DNA from: Alistipes indistinctus YIT 12060 | GTDB lineage: Bacteria; Bacteroidota; Bacteroidia; Bacteroidales; Rikenellaceae | Length of the DNA stretch: 64,000 nucleotides | NCBI RefSeq assembly: GCF_025144995.1 | Contig: NZ_CP102250.1 | Location: forward strand, 496,001-560,000 | Direction of reading: 5' to 3' | Notes under the pieces: model-generated | The model's input: the letters and a program-made list of their open reading frames with translations, nothing else | What the model was told of the DNA's origin: nothing | Databases searched by the model: none | Part shown: in pieces, positions 26,210 to 35,821 of the stretch | How the letters are laid out: the number at the start of each line of letters is the position of its first letter | Numbering within the stretch: the stretch's first letter is position 1 | Position numbers and translations under genes: made by a program

Positions 26210-26626
26210 CTAATCCACTCCCCGGCTGCATTTGCGGCACAGCCCCTTATAATAGACCTGCACCTCGGTCACCTGCAACCCGTCGGGGACGGCCTGCATC
26301 AACCGGTCTCCCTCCACCATCGACAAGTCGTGAATTGCCCCGCAGGATTTACAGTAAAAATGGGTATGCGGCGTGATATCCCCATCGAAATGGGTGTTTT
26401 TCGGGTCGATGTCGAGGGACAGAACGGCCCCCTGTTCGGCAAAGAGTTTCAACGTGTTGTACACGGTTGTTTTCGACAGGGTCGGCATCGACGGGGAAAG
26501 CGCATTGAAAATTTCATCGGCAGTCGGATGCGTCCGGTGCGTCATCAGGTATTCCATAATGGCAAGACGCTGCAAGGAAGGTTTCACCCCGAAACCGGAC
26601 AGATATTGATGCAGTTTCTTATCCAT
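26210..26626 (-). CDS. Fur family regulator, PerR-like
   Basis: 138 residues. An N-terminal winged helix (PTADEIFNALSPSMPTLSKT, then TVYNTLKLF) precedes the dimerisation/metal domain with HFDG (H79, D81), HTHFYCKSC (H87, H89, C92, C95) and CRKC (C130, C133). The two CxxC pairs form the structural zinc site and the His/Asp set the sensing site. Its position beside rubrerythrin supports peroxide sensing (PerR) over iron uptake control (Fur), but that is inferred. A 12-bp palindrome just upstream may be its own operator. Confidence 0.88.
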   Translation of the reverse strand: MDKKLHQYLSGFGVKPSLQRLAIMEYLMTHRTHPTADEIFNALSPSMPTLSKTTVYNTLKLFAEQGAVLSLDIDPKNTHFDGDITPHTHFYCKSCGAIHDLSMVEGDRLMQAVPDGLQVTEVQVYYKGLCRKCSRGVD

Positions 26627-26638
26627 TATTATAAATAC

Positions 26639-26650
26639 TACAAATTTGTA
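26639..26650. promoter_or_regulatory. Palindromic operator candidate TACAAATTTGTA
   Basis: A perfect 12-bp palindrome 13 bp before the regulator start codon and downstream of its promoter (26675-26704). AT-rich palindromes of this kind are Fur/PerR binding sites in other bacteria; autoregulation is inferred. Confidence 0.5.
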
Positions 26651-26674
26651 TTCATTACAGATTTAAATTCAATG

Positions 26675-26704
26675 CAAATTTACTCCTATTTTCTGAAATT
26701 GCAA
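26675..26704 (-). promoter_or_regulatory. Promoter of the PerR-like regulator (and rubrerythrin)
   Basis: Minus-strand -33 TTG (26704-26702), a 19-nt spacer and -7 TAAATTTG (26682-26675), all consensus. Confidence 0.6.
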
Positions 26705-26722
26705 TAGTCCGGGATTTTTTTG

Positions 26723-27091
26723 TTATTTCTTGAAGATAAAATAGACCGCTAGCACCAACAGTATAAAAGCCACGGCATGATTCCAGCGCAGTGCCTCTGT
26801 TTTGAAAAAGACCAGCGTAAAAACGGTAAAGACCAGCAGGGAAATAACTTCCTGAATCACCTTAAGCTGCATCAATGAAAAGGGGCCGTCGTTGCCATGA
26901 AATCCGATCCGGTTCGCGGGTACCAGGAAAAAATACTCCAGCAGCGCGATACTCCAGCACATGATGACAATTCCGGCCAGCGGCAGTTCGTCGAACCATT
27001 TCTGTCCCTTAAGCCGCAACTGGCCATACCAGGCAAAAGTCATAAATACATTGGACACGATCAATAACCCTATTGTCCACAATCCTTTCAT
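26723..27091 (-). CDS. DUF486 family small membrane protein
   Basis: 122 residues from MKGLWTIGLLIVSNVFMTFAW, with four membrane helices and the conserved AWYGQLRLKG and EYFFLVPANRIG motifs of the DMT-like DUF486 family. Transport function is presumed only. The frame opens 17 codons earlier, but the hydrophobic start at 27091 is the natural one. Confidence 0.82.
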   Translation of the reverse strand: MKGLWTIGLLIVSNVFMTFAWYGQLRLKGQKWFDELPLAGIVIMCWSIALLEYFFLVPANRIGFHGNDGPFSLMQLKVIQEVISLLVFTVFTLVFFKTEALRWNHAVAFILLVLAVYFIFKK

Positions 27092-27289
27092 ACAAGCATT
27101 TATCCTTACGTTTTTCCGTCCCGGATACAAAGCCGGCACCACTTTTGCGAACTAAAAACCGAACGGAACACAATTATGTCCGTTTTCAGCGGCGATCCCT
27201 TCGGGATTCAGGCTGCAAAATTAGAGGATTTTTATAAATTTACAGAACAAGACCAAACGAAATTGACACTAACCGGTAAAATTACCATT

Positions 27290-27937
27290 ATGAAGAGATA
27301 CAATACCGCAGCAGGCCCGCTGGACATCGAAATTCTCGGCCATTCATCGGTCATTATGCATTGGAACGGCCAGGTGATCCATATCGATCCGTATAGCGAA
27401 GAGGCCGATTACAGCGAACAACCCAAAGCCGACCTGATTCTGGTCACGCACCACCACAGCGACCATTTCGATCCCGATGCAATTGCAGAAATACGCAAAA
27501 AAGATACAGTAGTCATTTCAACGGAAAAGGTAGCCCACGCCCTGGAAGGTGTAACCGTCCTTCACAACGGGGAGCGGACAACATGGAACGGAATTACGAT
27601 CCGGGCCACCCCGGCCTACAACATCGTCAACATGCGTGCCCCCGGCGAGCCGTTCCACATTCCGGGCGAAGGAAACGGATATGTAATGGAGATCGACCCG
27701 CTCCGCATTTACATTGCCGGAGATACCGAACTGATTCCTGAAATGTCCGGGCTGGAGGCTATCGACATCGCCTTTTTGCCGAAAGATGTACCCTATACGA
27801 TGAACGATTCGATGTTCATCGAGGCAGCCCGGGTTATCCGGCCCAAAATACTGCTTCCTTACCACTGCCCCAAACCGCGTATCGACAGGACAATGCTCCG
27901 AAACGCACTGCCCGGCATGACGATCCCGGAAGAGTAA
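27290..27937 (+). CDS. MBL-fold metallo-hydrolase (UlaG-like)
   Basis: 215 residues from MKRYNTAAGPLDIEILGHSS. The metallo-beta-lactamase signature VTHHHSDHFDPDA is present with downstream ligands in IAGDTELIPEM and LLPYHCPKP. It resembles the UlaG-like group of metal-dependent hydrolases with broad cytoplasmic roles; substrate unknown. The earlier in-frame ATG at 27176 is less likely because the extra 38 residues lack family similarity. Confidence 0.85.
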   Translation: MKRYNTAAGPLDIEILGHSSVIMHWNGQVIHIDPYSEEADYSEQPKADLILVTHHHSDHFDPDAIAEIRKKDTVVISTEKVAHALEGVTVLHNGERTTWNGITIRATPAYNIVNMRAPGEPFHIPGEGNGYVMEIDPLRIYIAGDTELIPEMSGLEAIDIAFLPKDVPYTMNDSMFIEAARVIRPKILLPYHCPKPRIDRTMLRNALPGMTIPEE

Positions 27938-27963
27938 AAGCGGGGAAAAACGGCACATGCAAT

Positions 27964-28009
27964 AAACGCGCGTTTACAGCAAATCAACCTTTGCTTTAAG
28001 CGCGCGTTT
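27964..28009. terminator. Hairpin between convergent MBL-fold and proA genes
   Basis: 20-nt arms (27964-27983 and 27990-28009) pair at 18 positions around a 6-nt loop. The right arm covers the last codons of proA, so the structure can serve both convergent transcripts. The T-run is weak on each side. Confidence 0.55.
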
Positions 28010-29243
28010 GCCCGTTACCGTTGATCAGATACTTATAGCTCGTCAATTCCCGTAGCGCCATCGGACCGCGTGCATGAAGTTTCTGCGTACTGATACCGAT
28101 TTCGGCACCGAGTCCGAACTGGGCGCCATCGGTAAAGGCGGTAGACACATTTGCATAGACACACGCCGCATCGACACTCTGTTGGAAAAGGCGGACAGCG
28201 GCAGGATTCTCGCTGATGATCGCCTCGCTGTGCTTCGACGAATAACGGGTAATGTGCGCGATCGCCTCGTCGAGTGAAGAGACCGTCCGGATGGACATTT
28301 TATAGGACAGGAACTCGGTACCGAAACTCTCCGCCGTAGCACGCTCCAGCAAACGGGCCGGATAACGGCCGTCGAGCACGGCATACGCGTCCGAATCGGC
28401 ATAAATCACCACCTCTTTCGCCGCCAGCCGTCCGCAAACGGCAGGCAGGTCGCCGAGCCGGTCCCGGTGCACGATCAGGCAGTCGAGCGCATTGCACACA
28501 CTAACACGCCGGGTCTTGGCATTGAACACGATATCGGCACATTTAGCCCGGTCACCTGCGGCATCGAAATAGGTATGGCAAATACCGGCCCCCGTTTCAA
28601 TCACCGGAATACGGGCGTTATCTCGCACATAGTCGATCAGACCTTTGCTGCCGCGCGGGATCAACAGATCAATATAGCCGACGGCACCGAGCAGTGCAGC
28701 GGTGGCCGCACGGTCTGCAGGCAGCAAAGTTACCGTATGCTCATCCATTCCGTGTGCCTGCAACACTTCCCGGATCACCTTCACGATCGCTTCATTCGAA
28801 TAGCCGGCGTCGTGGCCGCCTTTCAGCACACAGGCATTTCCGGATTTCAGACACAGGGACACGACATCGAAACTGACGTTCGGACGGGCTTCATAGATCA
28901 CGCCGATCACTCCGAATGGAACCGATATTTTTGTAATCTTCATTCCATTGGGGCGAACCACTTCATCCAATACATGCCCCAGTGGAGACGGTAGCGAAGC
29001 CACGTTACGAATATCGGCGGCAATGCCCCGGATACGCTCCGGCGTAAGCATCAACCGATCGTACATCGGGTTTTGCTCATCCATCAGGGCCAGATCGCGC
29101 CGGTTGGCCTCCAGGATAAACTCCATTTTCGCTTCGGCCGCATCAGCCAGTGCCAGCAGCACGGCATCGATCCGGGAAACATCGGTCAGGTTCAATGCCC
29201 GGGATGCCTCCACCGCTTTATTAAAAGTTTCGTTCAGTTCCAT
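27996..29243 (-). CDS. proA: Glutamate-5-semialdehyde dehydrogenase (gamma-glutamyl phosphate reductase)
   Basis: 415 residues, standard length. It reduces gamma-glutamyl phosphate with NADPH in proline synthesis. Typical segments are [46 protein letters not shown], the catalytic-cysteine loop [11 protein letters not shown], and [16 protein letters not shown] at the end. Third gene of the proC-proB-proA operon. Confidence 0.96.
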   Translation of the reverse strand: MELNETFNKAVEASRALNLTDVSRIDAVLLALADAAEAKMEFILEANRRDLALMDEQNPMYDRLMLTPERIRGIAADIRNVASLPSPLGHVLDEVVRPNGMKITKISVPFGVIGVIYEARPNVSFDVVSLCLKSGNACVLKGGHDAGYSNEAIVKVIREVLQAHGMDEHTVTLLPADRAATAALLGAVGYIDLLIPRGSKGLIDYVRDNARIPVIETGAGICHTYFDAAGDRAKCADIVFNAKTRRVSVCNALDCLIVHRDRLGDLPAVCGRLAAKEVVIYADSDAYAVLDGRYPARLLERATAESFGTEFLSYKMSIRTVSSLDEAIAHITRYSSKHSEAIISENPAAVRLFQQSVDAACVYANVSTAFTDGAQFGLGAEIGISTQKLHARGPMALRELTSYKYLINGNGQTRA

Positions 29244-29291
29244 ATCTGCCTTTACGCTTCAGATAAATCCCATTTACATCTGTCAATCAAA

Positions 29292-30383
29292 TCAATCCAG
29301 ATACAAATAATCATAATGAATAAACGGCCTGATTCCTTTTTTTCCGGCCGCCTGCCGGGCGCGGTTACTATCGCAAGCGATACGTCCCACACCGATCTGA
29401 CGCCCGTCGGGAGCAATGATTTTCACGATATCGTCTTTCTCGAACTCGCCTTTCACCTCACGCACCCCGATCGGCAGCAGGCTAACCGCCTCGGGACGCG
29501 ACAGCGCTTCATACGCTCCCTCGTTCACATGCAATTCCCCCTTGGCGAATCCTTCCGAATGGGCGATCCATTTCTTAACGGGAGAGATGGTCCGGTCCGA
29601 CGGAATAAAACGGGTGCAAACGACATCCCGGCTTTCACACAGAACGTCTATTAAAATACTATCCCTCTTCCCATTGGCCACGATTACCTCAATCCCTTCA
29701 TCCGCCACTTTCGTCGCAATCCGGCACTTGGTCAGCATCCCGCCGCGGCCGAACTGGGATTTGCCCGTCTGGATGTAACACGACAAATCCTGCTGCGGTA
29801 AAATCTCACGGATAACCTCCGTACCGGATTCGGACGGATTGCCGTTATAAATACCGTCGATATTGCTCAGAATAATCAGCGCCTCGGCATCCATCATCGC
29901 CGCGACCATACCGGAGAGTTCGTCGTTATCGGTAAACATCAGTTCCGTCACGGAAATCGTATCGTTCTCATTGAGAATAGGGATAACCCCGTTCTCAAGC
30001 ATCACCGTCATGCAGTGCTGCTGATTGAGGTAATGGCGGCGCGTCGAAAGGCTTTCCTTGGTGGTCAGCACCTGTCCGCAGACAATTCCATGATCGCGGA
30101 ACAACTCGTAATAGCGGTTGATCAGTTTGGCCTGTCCCACGGCAGAAAAAAGCTGCCGGGCGGAAACCTGTCCTAATTTTTTCCTGTGGTTATGCAACTG
30201 CATCTCGCTGCGGCCGGATGCCACCGCCCCCGACGAAACCAGAATCACCTCTACTCCCCCCCGGTGCAGTTCGGCTACCTGGTCGGCCAATGCCGACATC
30301 CGCGTAACATCGAGCGAACCGTCCGGACGCGCGAGGACGTTGCTCCCAACTTTGACGACGACCCGTTTGAATCTGTATGCCAT
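29292..30383 (-). CDS. proB: Glutamate 5-kinase
   Basis: 363 residues with an amino-acid kinase domain (VVKVGSNVLA at the start, VILVSSGAVASGR, LNENDTIS, FGRGGMLTKC) and a C-terminal PUA domain (about residues 275-355). It phosphorylates glutamate, the first committed and usually proline-inhibited step. It starts 3 bp after proC, so the genes are tightly coupled. Confidence 0.95.
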   Translation of the reverse strand: MAYRFKRVVVKVGSNVLARPDGSLDVTRMSALADQVAELHRGGVEVILVSSGAVASGRSEMQLHNHRKKLGQVSARQLFSAVGQAKLINRYYELFRDHGIVCGQVLTTKESLSTRRHYLNQQHCMTVMLENGVIPILNENDTISVTELMFTDNDELSGMVAAMMDAEALIILSNIDGIYNGNPSESGTEVIREILPQQDLSCYIQTGKSQFGRGGMLTKCRIATKVADEGIEVIVANGKRDSILIDVLCESRDVVCTRFIPSDRTISPVKKWIAHSEGFAKGELHVNEGAYEALSRPEAVSLLPIGVREVKGEFEKDDIVKIIAPDGRQIGVGRIACDSNRARQAAGKKGIRPFIHYDYLYLD

Positions 30384-30386
30384 GAT

Positions 30387-31178
30387 TTATTTGCTGTTGA
30401 AAAGTCCCGCCTTGACGGCTTCGGTAAAACCACTCTCTTCCATCGCGGCCAATCCCCTGAGCGTCATTCCGCCAGGAGTGGTCACCTTGTCGATCTCGGT
30501 CTGCGGCATCGTGCCGTTCAGATTCATCATCTCCAAGGCCCCGCGCATCGTCTGCATCACGACAGCCCGGGCCTCTTCGGGAGCAAAACCGAGTTCCACT
30601 CCGCCCTGAATGGATGCATCGAGGTATTTTAGCGCAAAAGCGATTCCGCAGGAAGCGAGCGAGGTTCCGGGCCCCATCATCGGCTCCTTCACGACGACCG
30701 TCTGGCCCAATTCGCTGAAAATGGAGACAAGTTCATCGAGTCGTTCTTTCGGGGCACCCTGTTCCGCTATGAAGGTTACACTTTCGCCGAGCGAAATGGC
30801 CGTATTGGGAATAATACGATACATGACCGGCATGACGCCCGAACCATTATCCAACAGTTTGCCCAGTTCTTCAAAACTCGAACGGCCGATAACGGACGCA
30901 ACAGCCTGCTTCCTGTAATCCAGCCCGCCACGAATCTCCTTAACCACCTCTTCGAGCAGCCACGGTTTTACGGCAAGCACGACCAGGTCAGCCCCCTGCA
31001 CCGCTTCCCTGTTGTCGAGCGTCGTGCGGATAGCCGGATCATATCCTTTGATCTTATCGAGTGTCTGCTGCGTATGTGCCGTAACAGTGAGGTCCGAAGC
31101 CGGCACGAGGCTTCCGGCCGCGATGCCTTTGGCAATTGCGCCGCCCATATTTCCGCCTCCGATAATTGCGATTTTCAT
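30387..31178 (-). CDS. proC: Pyrroline-5-carboxylate reductase
   Basis: 263 residues from MKIAIIGGGNMGGAIAKGI. It makes proline from pyrroline-5-carboxylate. The Rossmann motif, the VLAVKPWLLEEVV segment and the C-terminal signature region (TPGGMTLRGLAAMEESGF) are complete. The frame is open 46 codons further upstream, but the -7 box at 31200-31207 lies inside that extension. First gene of the proline operon. Confidence 0.95.
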   Translation of the reverse strand: MKIAIIGGGNMGGAIAKGIAAGSLVPASDLTVTAHTQQTLDKIKGYDPAIRTTLDNREAVQGADLVVLAVKPWLLEEVVKEIRGGLDYRKQAVASVIGRSSFEELGKLLDNGSGVMPVMYRIIPNTAISLGESVTFIAEQGAPKERLDELVSIFSELGQTVVVKEPMMGPGTSLASCGIAFALKYLDASIQGGVELGFAPEEARAVVMQTMRGALEMMNLNGTMPQTEIDKVTTPGGMTLRGLAAMEESGFTEAVKAGLFNSK

Positions 31179-31199
31179 GCTGTGGTCAAGTTTAAGTTC

Positions 31200-31231
31200 C
31201 AAAGGTAGAAAAAATATCGCATCGTTGGCAA
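31200..31231 (-). promoter_or_regulatory. Promoter of the proCBA operon
   Basis: Minus-strand -33 TTG (31231-31229), a 21-nt spacer and a perfect -7 TACCTTTG (31207-31200), 22 bp before the proC start. Confidence 0.6.
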
Positions 31232-31377
31232 TAGCGCGCAAGCCTCCCGCGTCGACTTCACTTAAAGCCAATGGAAGAGCTCCCGAAAGGGTCTGCTTGG
31301 GGCTCGTAAATTTCACAAAAAGTTATTTTAATCCCTCACCGCATTCGGGTATTTTTGAATAACATAAAACAACAGCC

Positions 31378-31944
31378 ATGAACCCGAATATAGGAAACAA
31401 GATCAAACAACTGCGCGAAGAACACCAGCTATCGCTAGCCGAACTGGCCGCAAACGCCTCCATCTACCCGATGCAACTCGAAAAGATCGAAAGCGGTGAA
31501 ATCCAGCCTACCATGGCGATTATGGTCCGTATCTCCCGTGCGCTCGGCACCCGCCTGGGCACGATCCTCGACGGCGAGGAGCACTATGAACCGGTCGTAC
31601 AGCTCAGCACCGACCGAACCCCGTCGATCAACCTGGTGGAGAGCGAAAACCTGGGCAGTCACCTGCGCTTCTCCGCGCTGGCCCAGAACAAAACCGACCG
31701 CAATATGGAACCGTTCTTCATCAACGTCAGTTACTGCCCCACCGGCGACCTTCCGTCGCACCACGAGGGAGAGGAGTTTCTCTATGTGCTGGAGGGATCG
31801 GTACAGCTGCTTTACGGACAGGAAACCTATACGCTGGAGAAAGGCGACAGCATCTATTACGATTCGATCGTGCCGCATAACCTCACGACGCTGGCCGAAG
31901 GGGAAACGGCCAAAGTGCTGGCCGTGACCTACACCCCGTTCTAA
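31378..31944 (+). CDS. XRE-family transcriptional regulator with cupin domain
   Basis: 188 residues. An N-terminal helix-turn-helix (IGNKIKQLREEHQLSLAELA) and a C-terminal cupin (GDLPSHHEGEEFLYVLEGSV, then LEKGDSIYYDSIVPH) give the HTH_3-cupin_2 pattern. The cupin likely binds a small ligand. It sits 21 bp upstream of an acyl-CoA ligase on the same strand, so it probably controls that gene and its own. Confidence 0.9.
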   Translation: MNPNIGNKIKQLREEHQLSLAELAANASIYPMQLEKIESGEIQPTMAIMVRISRALGTRLGTILDGEEHYEPVVQLSTDRTPSINLVESENLGSHLRFSALAQNKTDRNMEPFFINVSYCPTGDLPSHHEGEEFLYVLEGSVQLLYGQETYTLEKGDSIYYDSIVPHNLTTLAEGETAKVLAVTYTPF

Positions 31945-31965
31945 CCCGTTGGATTTCGTAAAAAG

Positions 31966-33618
31966 ATGGAATTGATTAACGACACACTCGGCGGCCTGCT
32001 CGAAAAATGGGCACAGGAGCAGCCGGATCACGATTTTCTGGTCTATCCGGACCGGAATCTGCGTTTCAGTTACCGGCAGTTCAACGAGCGCGTGGACACG
32101 CTTGCAAAGGCTCTGCTCGAAATCGGCGTCACCAAAGGAAGCAAAGTCGGCGTCTGGGCCAAGAACGTCCCCGACTGGCTCACATTTATGTTCGCCTCGG
32201 CCCGTATCGGCGCGGTGCTGGTGACAGTCAACACCAACTACAAAGCCGCCGAGTTGAAATACATCATGCAGGATGCCGACATCCATACGATGTGCCTCGT
32301 GAACGGCTACCGCGACAGCGACTACGTACAGATCATGTACGAAGTGGTACCCGAACTGCGCTCGTCGGAGCGCGGCCGGCTCCATTCGGATGAATTCCCC
32401 GAACTGCGCAACGTCGTCTACATCGGACAGGAGAAGCAACGCGGCATGTACACGACCGCCGAACTGCTCACGATGGGTTCCTACGCATCGGACGAGGCGT
32501 TGCTCGCGGCAAAAGCACAGGTTAATCCGTTCGAAGAGGTCAACATGCAATATACTTCGGGTACGACGGGATTCCCCAAAGGGGTGATGCTGACGCACCA
32601 CAATATCCTGAACAACGGGCTCACGATCGGCGACTGCATGCACTACACGAACCGGGACAAAGTACTGACCTGTGTGCCGCTTTTCCACTGCTTCGGCTGC
32701 GTGCTGGCCCTCTGCGCCGTGATTACGCATGGCTCCACAATGGTGATGATCGAGGACTTCGACCCGCTCAAAGTGTTGGCATCCGTGCACAAAGAGCGCT
32801 GCACGGCCCTCTACGGCGTCCCGACAATGTTCATCGCCGAGCTGAACCATCCGATGTTCGACATGTTCGATCTCAGCTCACTACGTACCGGCATCATGGC
32901 CGGAGCCCCCTGCCCGATCGAAACGATGAAGCAGGTAATGGAAAAGATGTACTGCAAGGACATCATCAGCGTATACGGACTGACGGAGAGTTCTCCCGGC
33001 ATGACCGCTACGCGGGTGACCGACTCTCCGGAAATCCGGGCTACCACGGTAGGACGTTCGCTGCCGTTCGTCGAAGTGAAAGTGCTCGACCCGGAGACGA
33101 ACAAAGAGTGTCCGGTCGGCGTACAGGGCGAGATGTGCTGCAAGGGTTACAACATCATGAAAGGTTATTACAAAAACCCCGAAGCGACCGCCGCGATCAT
33201 CGACGAAAACGGCTTCCTGCACTCGGGCGACCTGGGCGTAATGGACGAAAACGGTTATTTCCGCATCACGGGACGGCTCAAAGATATGATTATCCGCGGC
33301 GGGGAGAACATCTATCCGCGTGAAATCGAGAACTTCCTGTTCCGCATGCCGCAAATCGAAAGCGTCGAAGTCGGGGGCATCCCGAGTCCGAAATACGGCG
33401 AAGAGGTGGGGGCATTCATCAAGGTCAAAGAGGGACAGACGCTGACCGAAGAGGAGATCAAGCTTTTCTGCCGCGGCCAGATCGCGCGCTACAAAATACC
33501 GAAATACATCTTTTTCGTCGACAGCTACCCGATGACCGCGAGCGGCAAAATCCAAAAATACAAGCTCAAAGACTGGGGCCTGGAGATGCTTCGGGACCGG
33601 GGCGTCGAAGTGATTTAA
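31966..33618 (+). CDS. AMP-dependent fatty-acid-CoA ligase family protein
   Basis: 550 residues of the ANL superfamily. The P-loop YTSGTTGFPKGVMLTHHN, the YGLTESSP motif, the hinge GRLKDMIIRGGENIYPREIE and the catalytic lysine in TASGKIQKYKL are intact. It should activate a carboxylic acid, probably medium- or long-chain, with ATP and CoA. Pairing with a cupin-XRE regulator recurs in Bacteroidales and suggests induction by its substrate. Confidence 0.92.
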   Translation: MELINDTLGGLLEKWAQEQPDHDFLVYPDRNLRFSYRQFNERVDTLAKALLEIGVTKGSKVGVWAKNVPDWLTFMFASARIGAVLVTVNTNYKAAELKYIMQDADIHTMCLVNGYRDSDYVQIMYEVVPELRSSERGRLHSDEFPELRNVVYIGQEKQRGMYTTAELLTMGSYASDEALLAAKAQVNPFEEVNMQYTSGTTGFPKGVMLTHHNILNNGLTIGDCMHYTNRDKVLTCVPLFHCFGCVLALCAVITHGSTMVMIEDFDPLKVLASVHKERCTALYGVPTMFIAELNHPMFDMFDLSSLRTGIMAGAPCPIETMKQVMEKMYCKDIISVYGLTESSPGMTATRVTDSPEIRATTVGRSLPFVEVKVLDPETNKECPVGVQGEMCCKGYNIMKGYYKNPEATAAIIDENGFLHSGDLGVMDENGYFRITGRLKDMIIRGGENIYPREIENFLFRMPQIESVEVGGIPSPKYGEEVGAFIKVKEGQTLTEEEIKLFCRGQIARYKIPKYIFFVDSYPMTASGKIQKYKLKDWGLEMLRDRGVEVI

Positions 33619-33761
33619 CCGGCATCGCACCACTTATCCCGGAACAAACGGCCAAAGGCCGTTCCGTATATTGTAAACGCCTCCGAGACCGACCAGGGTG
33701 AAAATCCTGAAATGTCCCAGAGGCGTGTTCCGTTACCGTAGCGAGACTATCCTGCGATCCG

Positions 33762-35522
33762 TTAGTGCAATAAAAACCGGATATCCTCCACGATCTGTGC
33801 GTCAGTCAACCTGTTTTTTTCCAACAGTTCCCCTATCGCATAACGGTCGGCAAACTCCTTGCGGACTCCGTAATTCAGCACGCGCATATCCGAATCCCCG
33901 TAATAGCGGGCGATCTTCTCGCCGAAACCTCCGTCCAGCACCCCGTCTTCGAGGGTGACGACTATCCGGTGATCGGCTTTGAGTGCATCCAGCATCTGTT
34001 CATCCACTCCGGTTATGTAGCGGGGATTGATCAGCGTCGCATCAATCCCGGCATCGGCCCGCAATTTATCGGTGACGGCCTCCCCCAGCGCATAAAAAGA
34101 GCCCAGTGCAACAACGGCTACCGTATCGCCGCGACGCGTCAGCCGGTACCGGTTCAATTCGCTGTAATCGGTATCGAAGTTCCGGCCGCTCTCCACGACG
34201 GTCGCCCCCGGCACCCGGACGGCGACAGGATATTCGCGCTGACGAATCGCCCACCCGAGCATTGCAAAATACTCTTCTTTACAGGTAGGAGCCAGATAGA
34301 CCATGTTCGGGATGTTACTGATGAGCGGAATATCGAAAAATCCGAGGTGCGTCACATCGTTCATGCCCGCTATCGTCCCCATAAAAACCGGTATCACGGC
34401 AGGATTCCCGTTGATGCACAAATCCTGGGACAACTGATCGTAACAGCGCTGGATAAACGTACTGTAAACCCCGTAAACGGGACGTCCTCCGTTGGCCGCG
34501 ATCCCGGATGCCAGTGCAACGGCATGCTCTTCGGCAATGCCTACGTCGACAAACTGACGTCCGGCCTGTTTTCTCCGTTCGGGCGTAAATCCCATAACGG
34601 CGGGGGTTCCCGACGTAATGGCAACGAGCGTCGGATCCTTCGCCATCCGTTCCAACAGGAAACGCCCCGTCAAATCGCCATAATCCTCCGCCGCACCGGC
34701 TTCGGACTTCGGGGCGCCCGTAGCCAGATCGAACGGCATGCCCCAGTGGAAACGTTCCCGGTCCGCTTCGGCAAGCGCGTATCCCCTGCCTTTCAAAGTA
34801 TGGATATGCACTACCGTCGGACGGGGTGTGTTTTTCACCCGGTTGAATACCTCGATCAGCGCCGCGACATCGTTACCGTCCCGGACATAGAGATAGTCCA
34901 GTCCCAATGCCCGGAAAAAATTACATTCGGCCTTCCCGTCGCTGTCGCGCAGAGCTTTCAGGTTCTGATAAAGACCGCCGTGATTCTCGGCAATGGACAT
35001 CTCGTTGTCATTGACCACGACAATCAGGTTCGTTCCCATTTCACCGGCATTGCTCAAACCTTCATATGCCTCTCCGCCGCTCAACGAGCCGTCGCCGATC
35101 ACGGCGATGATGTTTTCGGCATCCCCTTTCAAATCCCTGGCCTTGGCAAGACCGCAGGCCAGGCTAACGGAAGTGGACGTATGTCCGACCGTAAAGAAAT
35201 CGTGTTCGCTCTCCAGCGGGTTGGTATAACCCGAAACCTCATCGTATCGGGCTGGATCGAGGAACGCAGCGTTACGCCCGGTCAGCATCTTGTGTACATA
35301 ACTCTGGTGCGAAACGTCGTACACCATCTTATCTTTAGGCGAATCGAACACATAATGCAGAGCAATCGCCGCCTCGACCATGCCGAGGTTCGGGCCGATA
35401 TGGCCGCCGTGCGCACTCAGTTTGGCCAGCAGGGCCTGGCGGATTTCGCCGGCCAGCCCGTTCAGTTGGCCGACGGAGAGTCGTTTTACATCTTTCGGGG
35501 AATCAATTTTCTCTATATACAT
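33762..35522 (-). CDS. 1-deoxy-D-xylulose-5-phosphate synthase-like enzyme (divergent)
   Basis: 586 residues, shorter than canonical DXS (about 620). It has the transketolase-like TPP fold: SAHGGHIGPNLG (H41), VSHQSYVHK (H72), TPP-binding GDGSLSGGEAYE...NDNEMS, the second-domain acid in GIAEEHAVALASG, and the C-terminal domain. Several DXS-typical positions differ: GYTNPLESEHD replaces the usual GFP-type loop, and VGHTSTSVS the usual GVGHSSTS. It could make DXP for isoprenoids/thiamine/pyridoxal or be a paralogue with a changed acceptor. Monocistronic. Confidence 0.8.
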   Translation of the reverse strand: MYIEKIDSPKDVKRLSVGQLNGLAGEIRQALLAKLSAHGGHIGPNLGMVEAAIALHYVFDSPKDKMVYDVSHQSYVHKMLTGRNAAFLDPARYDEVSGYTNPLESEHDFFTVGHTSTSVSLACGLAKARDLKGDAENIIAVIGDGSLSGGEAYEGLSNAGEMGTNLIVVVNDNEMSIAENHGGLYQNLKALRDSDGKAECNFFRALGLDYLYVRDGNDVAALIEVFNRVKNTPRPTVVHIHTLKGRGYALAEADRERFHWGMPFDLATGAPKSEAGAAEDYGDLTGRFLLERMAKDPTLVAITSGTPAVMGFTPERRKQAGRQFVDVGIAEEHAVALASGIAANGGRPVYGVYSTFIQRCYDQLSQDLCINGNPAVIPVFMGTIAGMNDVTHLGFFDIPLISNIPNMVYLAPTCKEEYFAMLGWAIRQREYPVAVRVPGATVVESGRNFDTDYSELNRYRLTRRGDTVAVVALGSFYALGEAVTDKLRADAGIDATLINPRYITGVDEQMLDALKADHRIVVTLEDGVLDGGFGEKIARYYGDSDMRVLNYGVRKEFADRYAIGELLEKNRLTDAQIVEDIRFLLH

Positions 35523-35821
35523 CGTTACATGCGTTTAATGTTACTGAACCTATTTCACAATGCAATATTACAGCTTAAAACACCACCGGACGGTATCCCG
35601 ATTACAGGGAAAATTACCCGGATTACTGTTTCAACGTATTGCAGGCACAACATACGAGAACGCAAAAGACAAAAAAGGGAGAAGATGCTTCGTAAGCTCT
35701 CCTCCCCTATTCATTCCGTCTCAGTCCGCGCATTGTATCGCATGAAACGGGTGCACTGCGCAAGGCCTTCGATCGAAACACGAACGGCCACACACGACCA
35801 GGCCGACAGGAAACCGCGTTT

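Noticed and set aside
33640-33700. Hairpin AACGGCC/GGCCGTT after the acyl-CoA ligase gene as a terminator
   Set aside because: Only a 7-bp stem, with no T-run on either strand.
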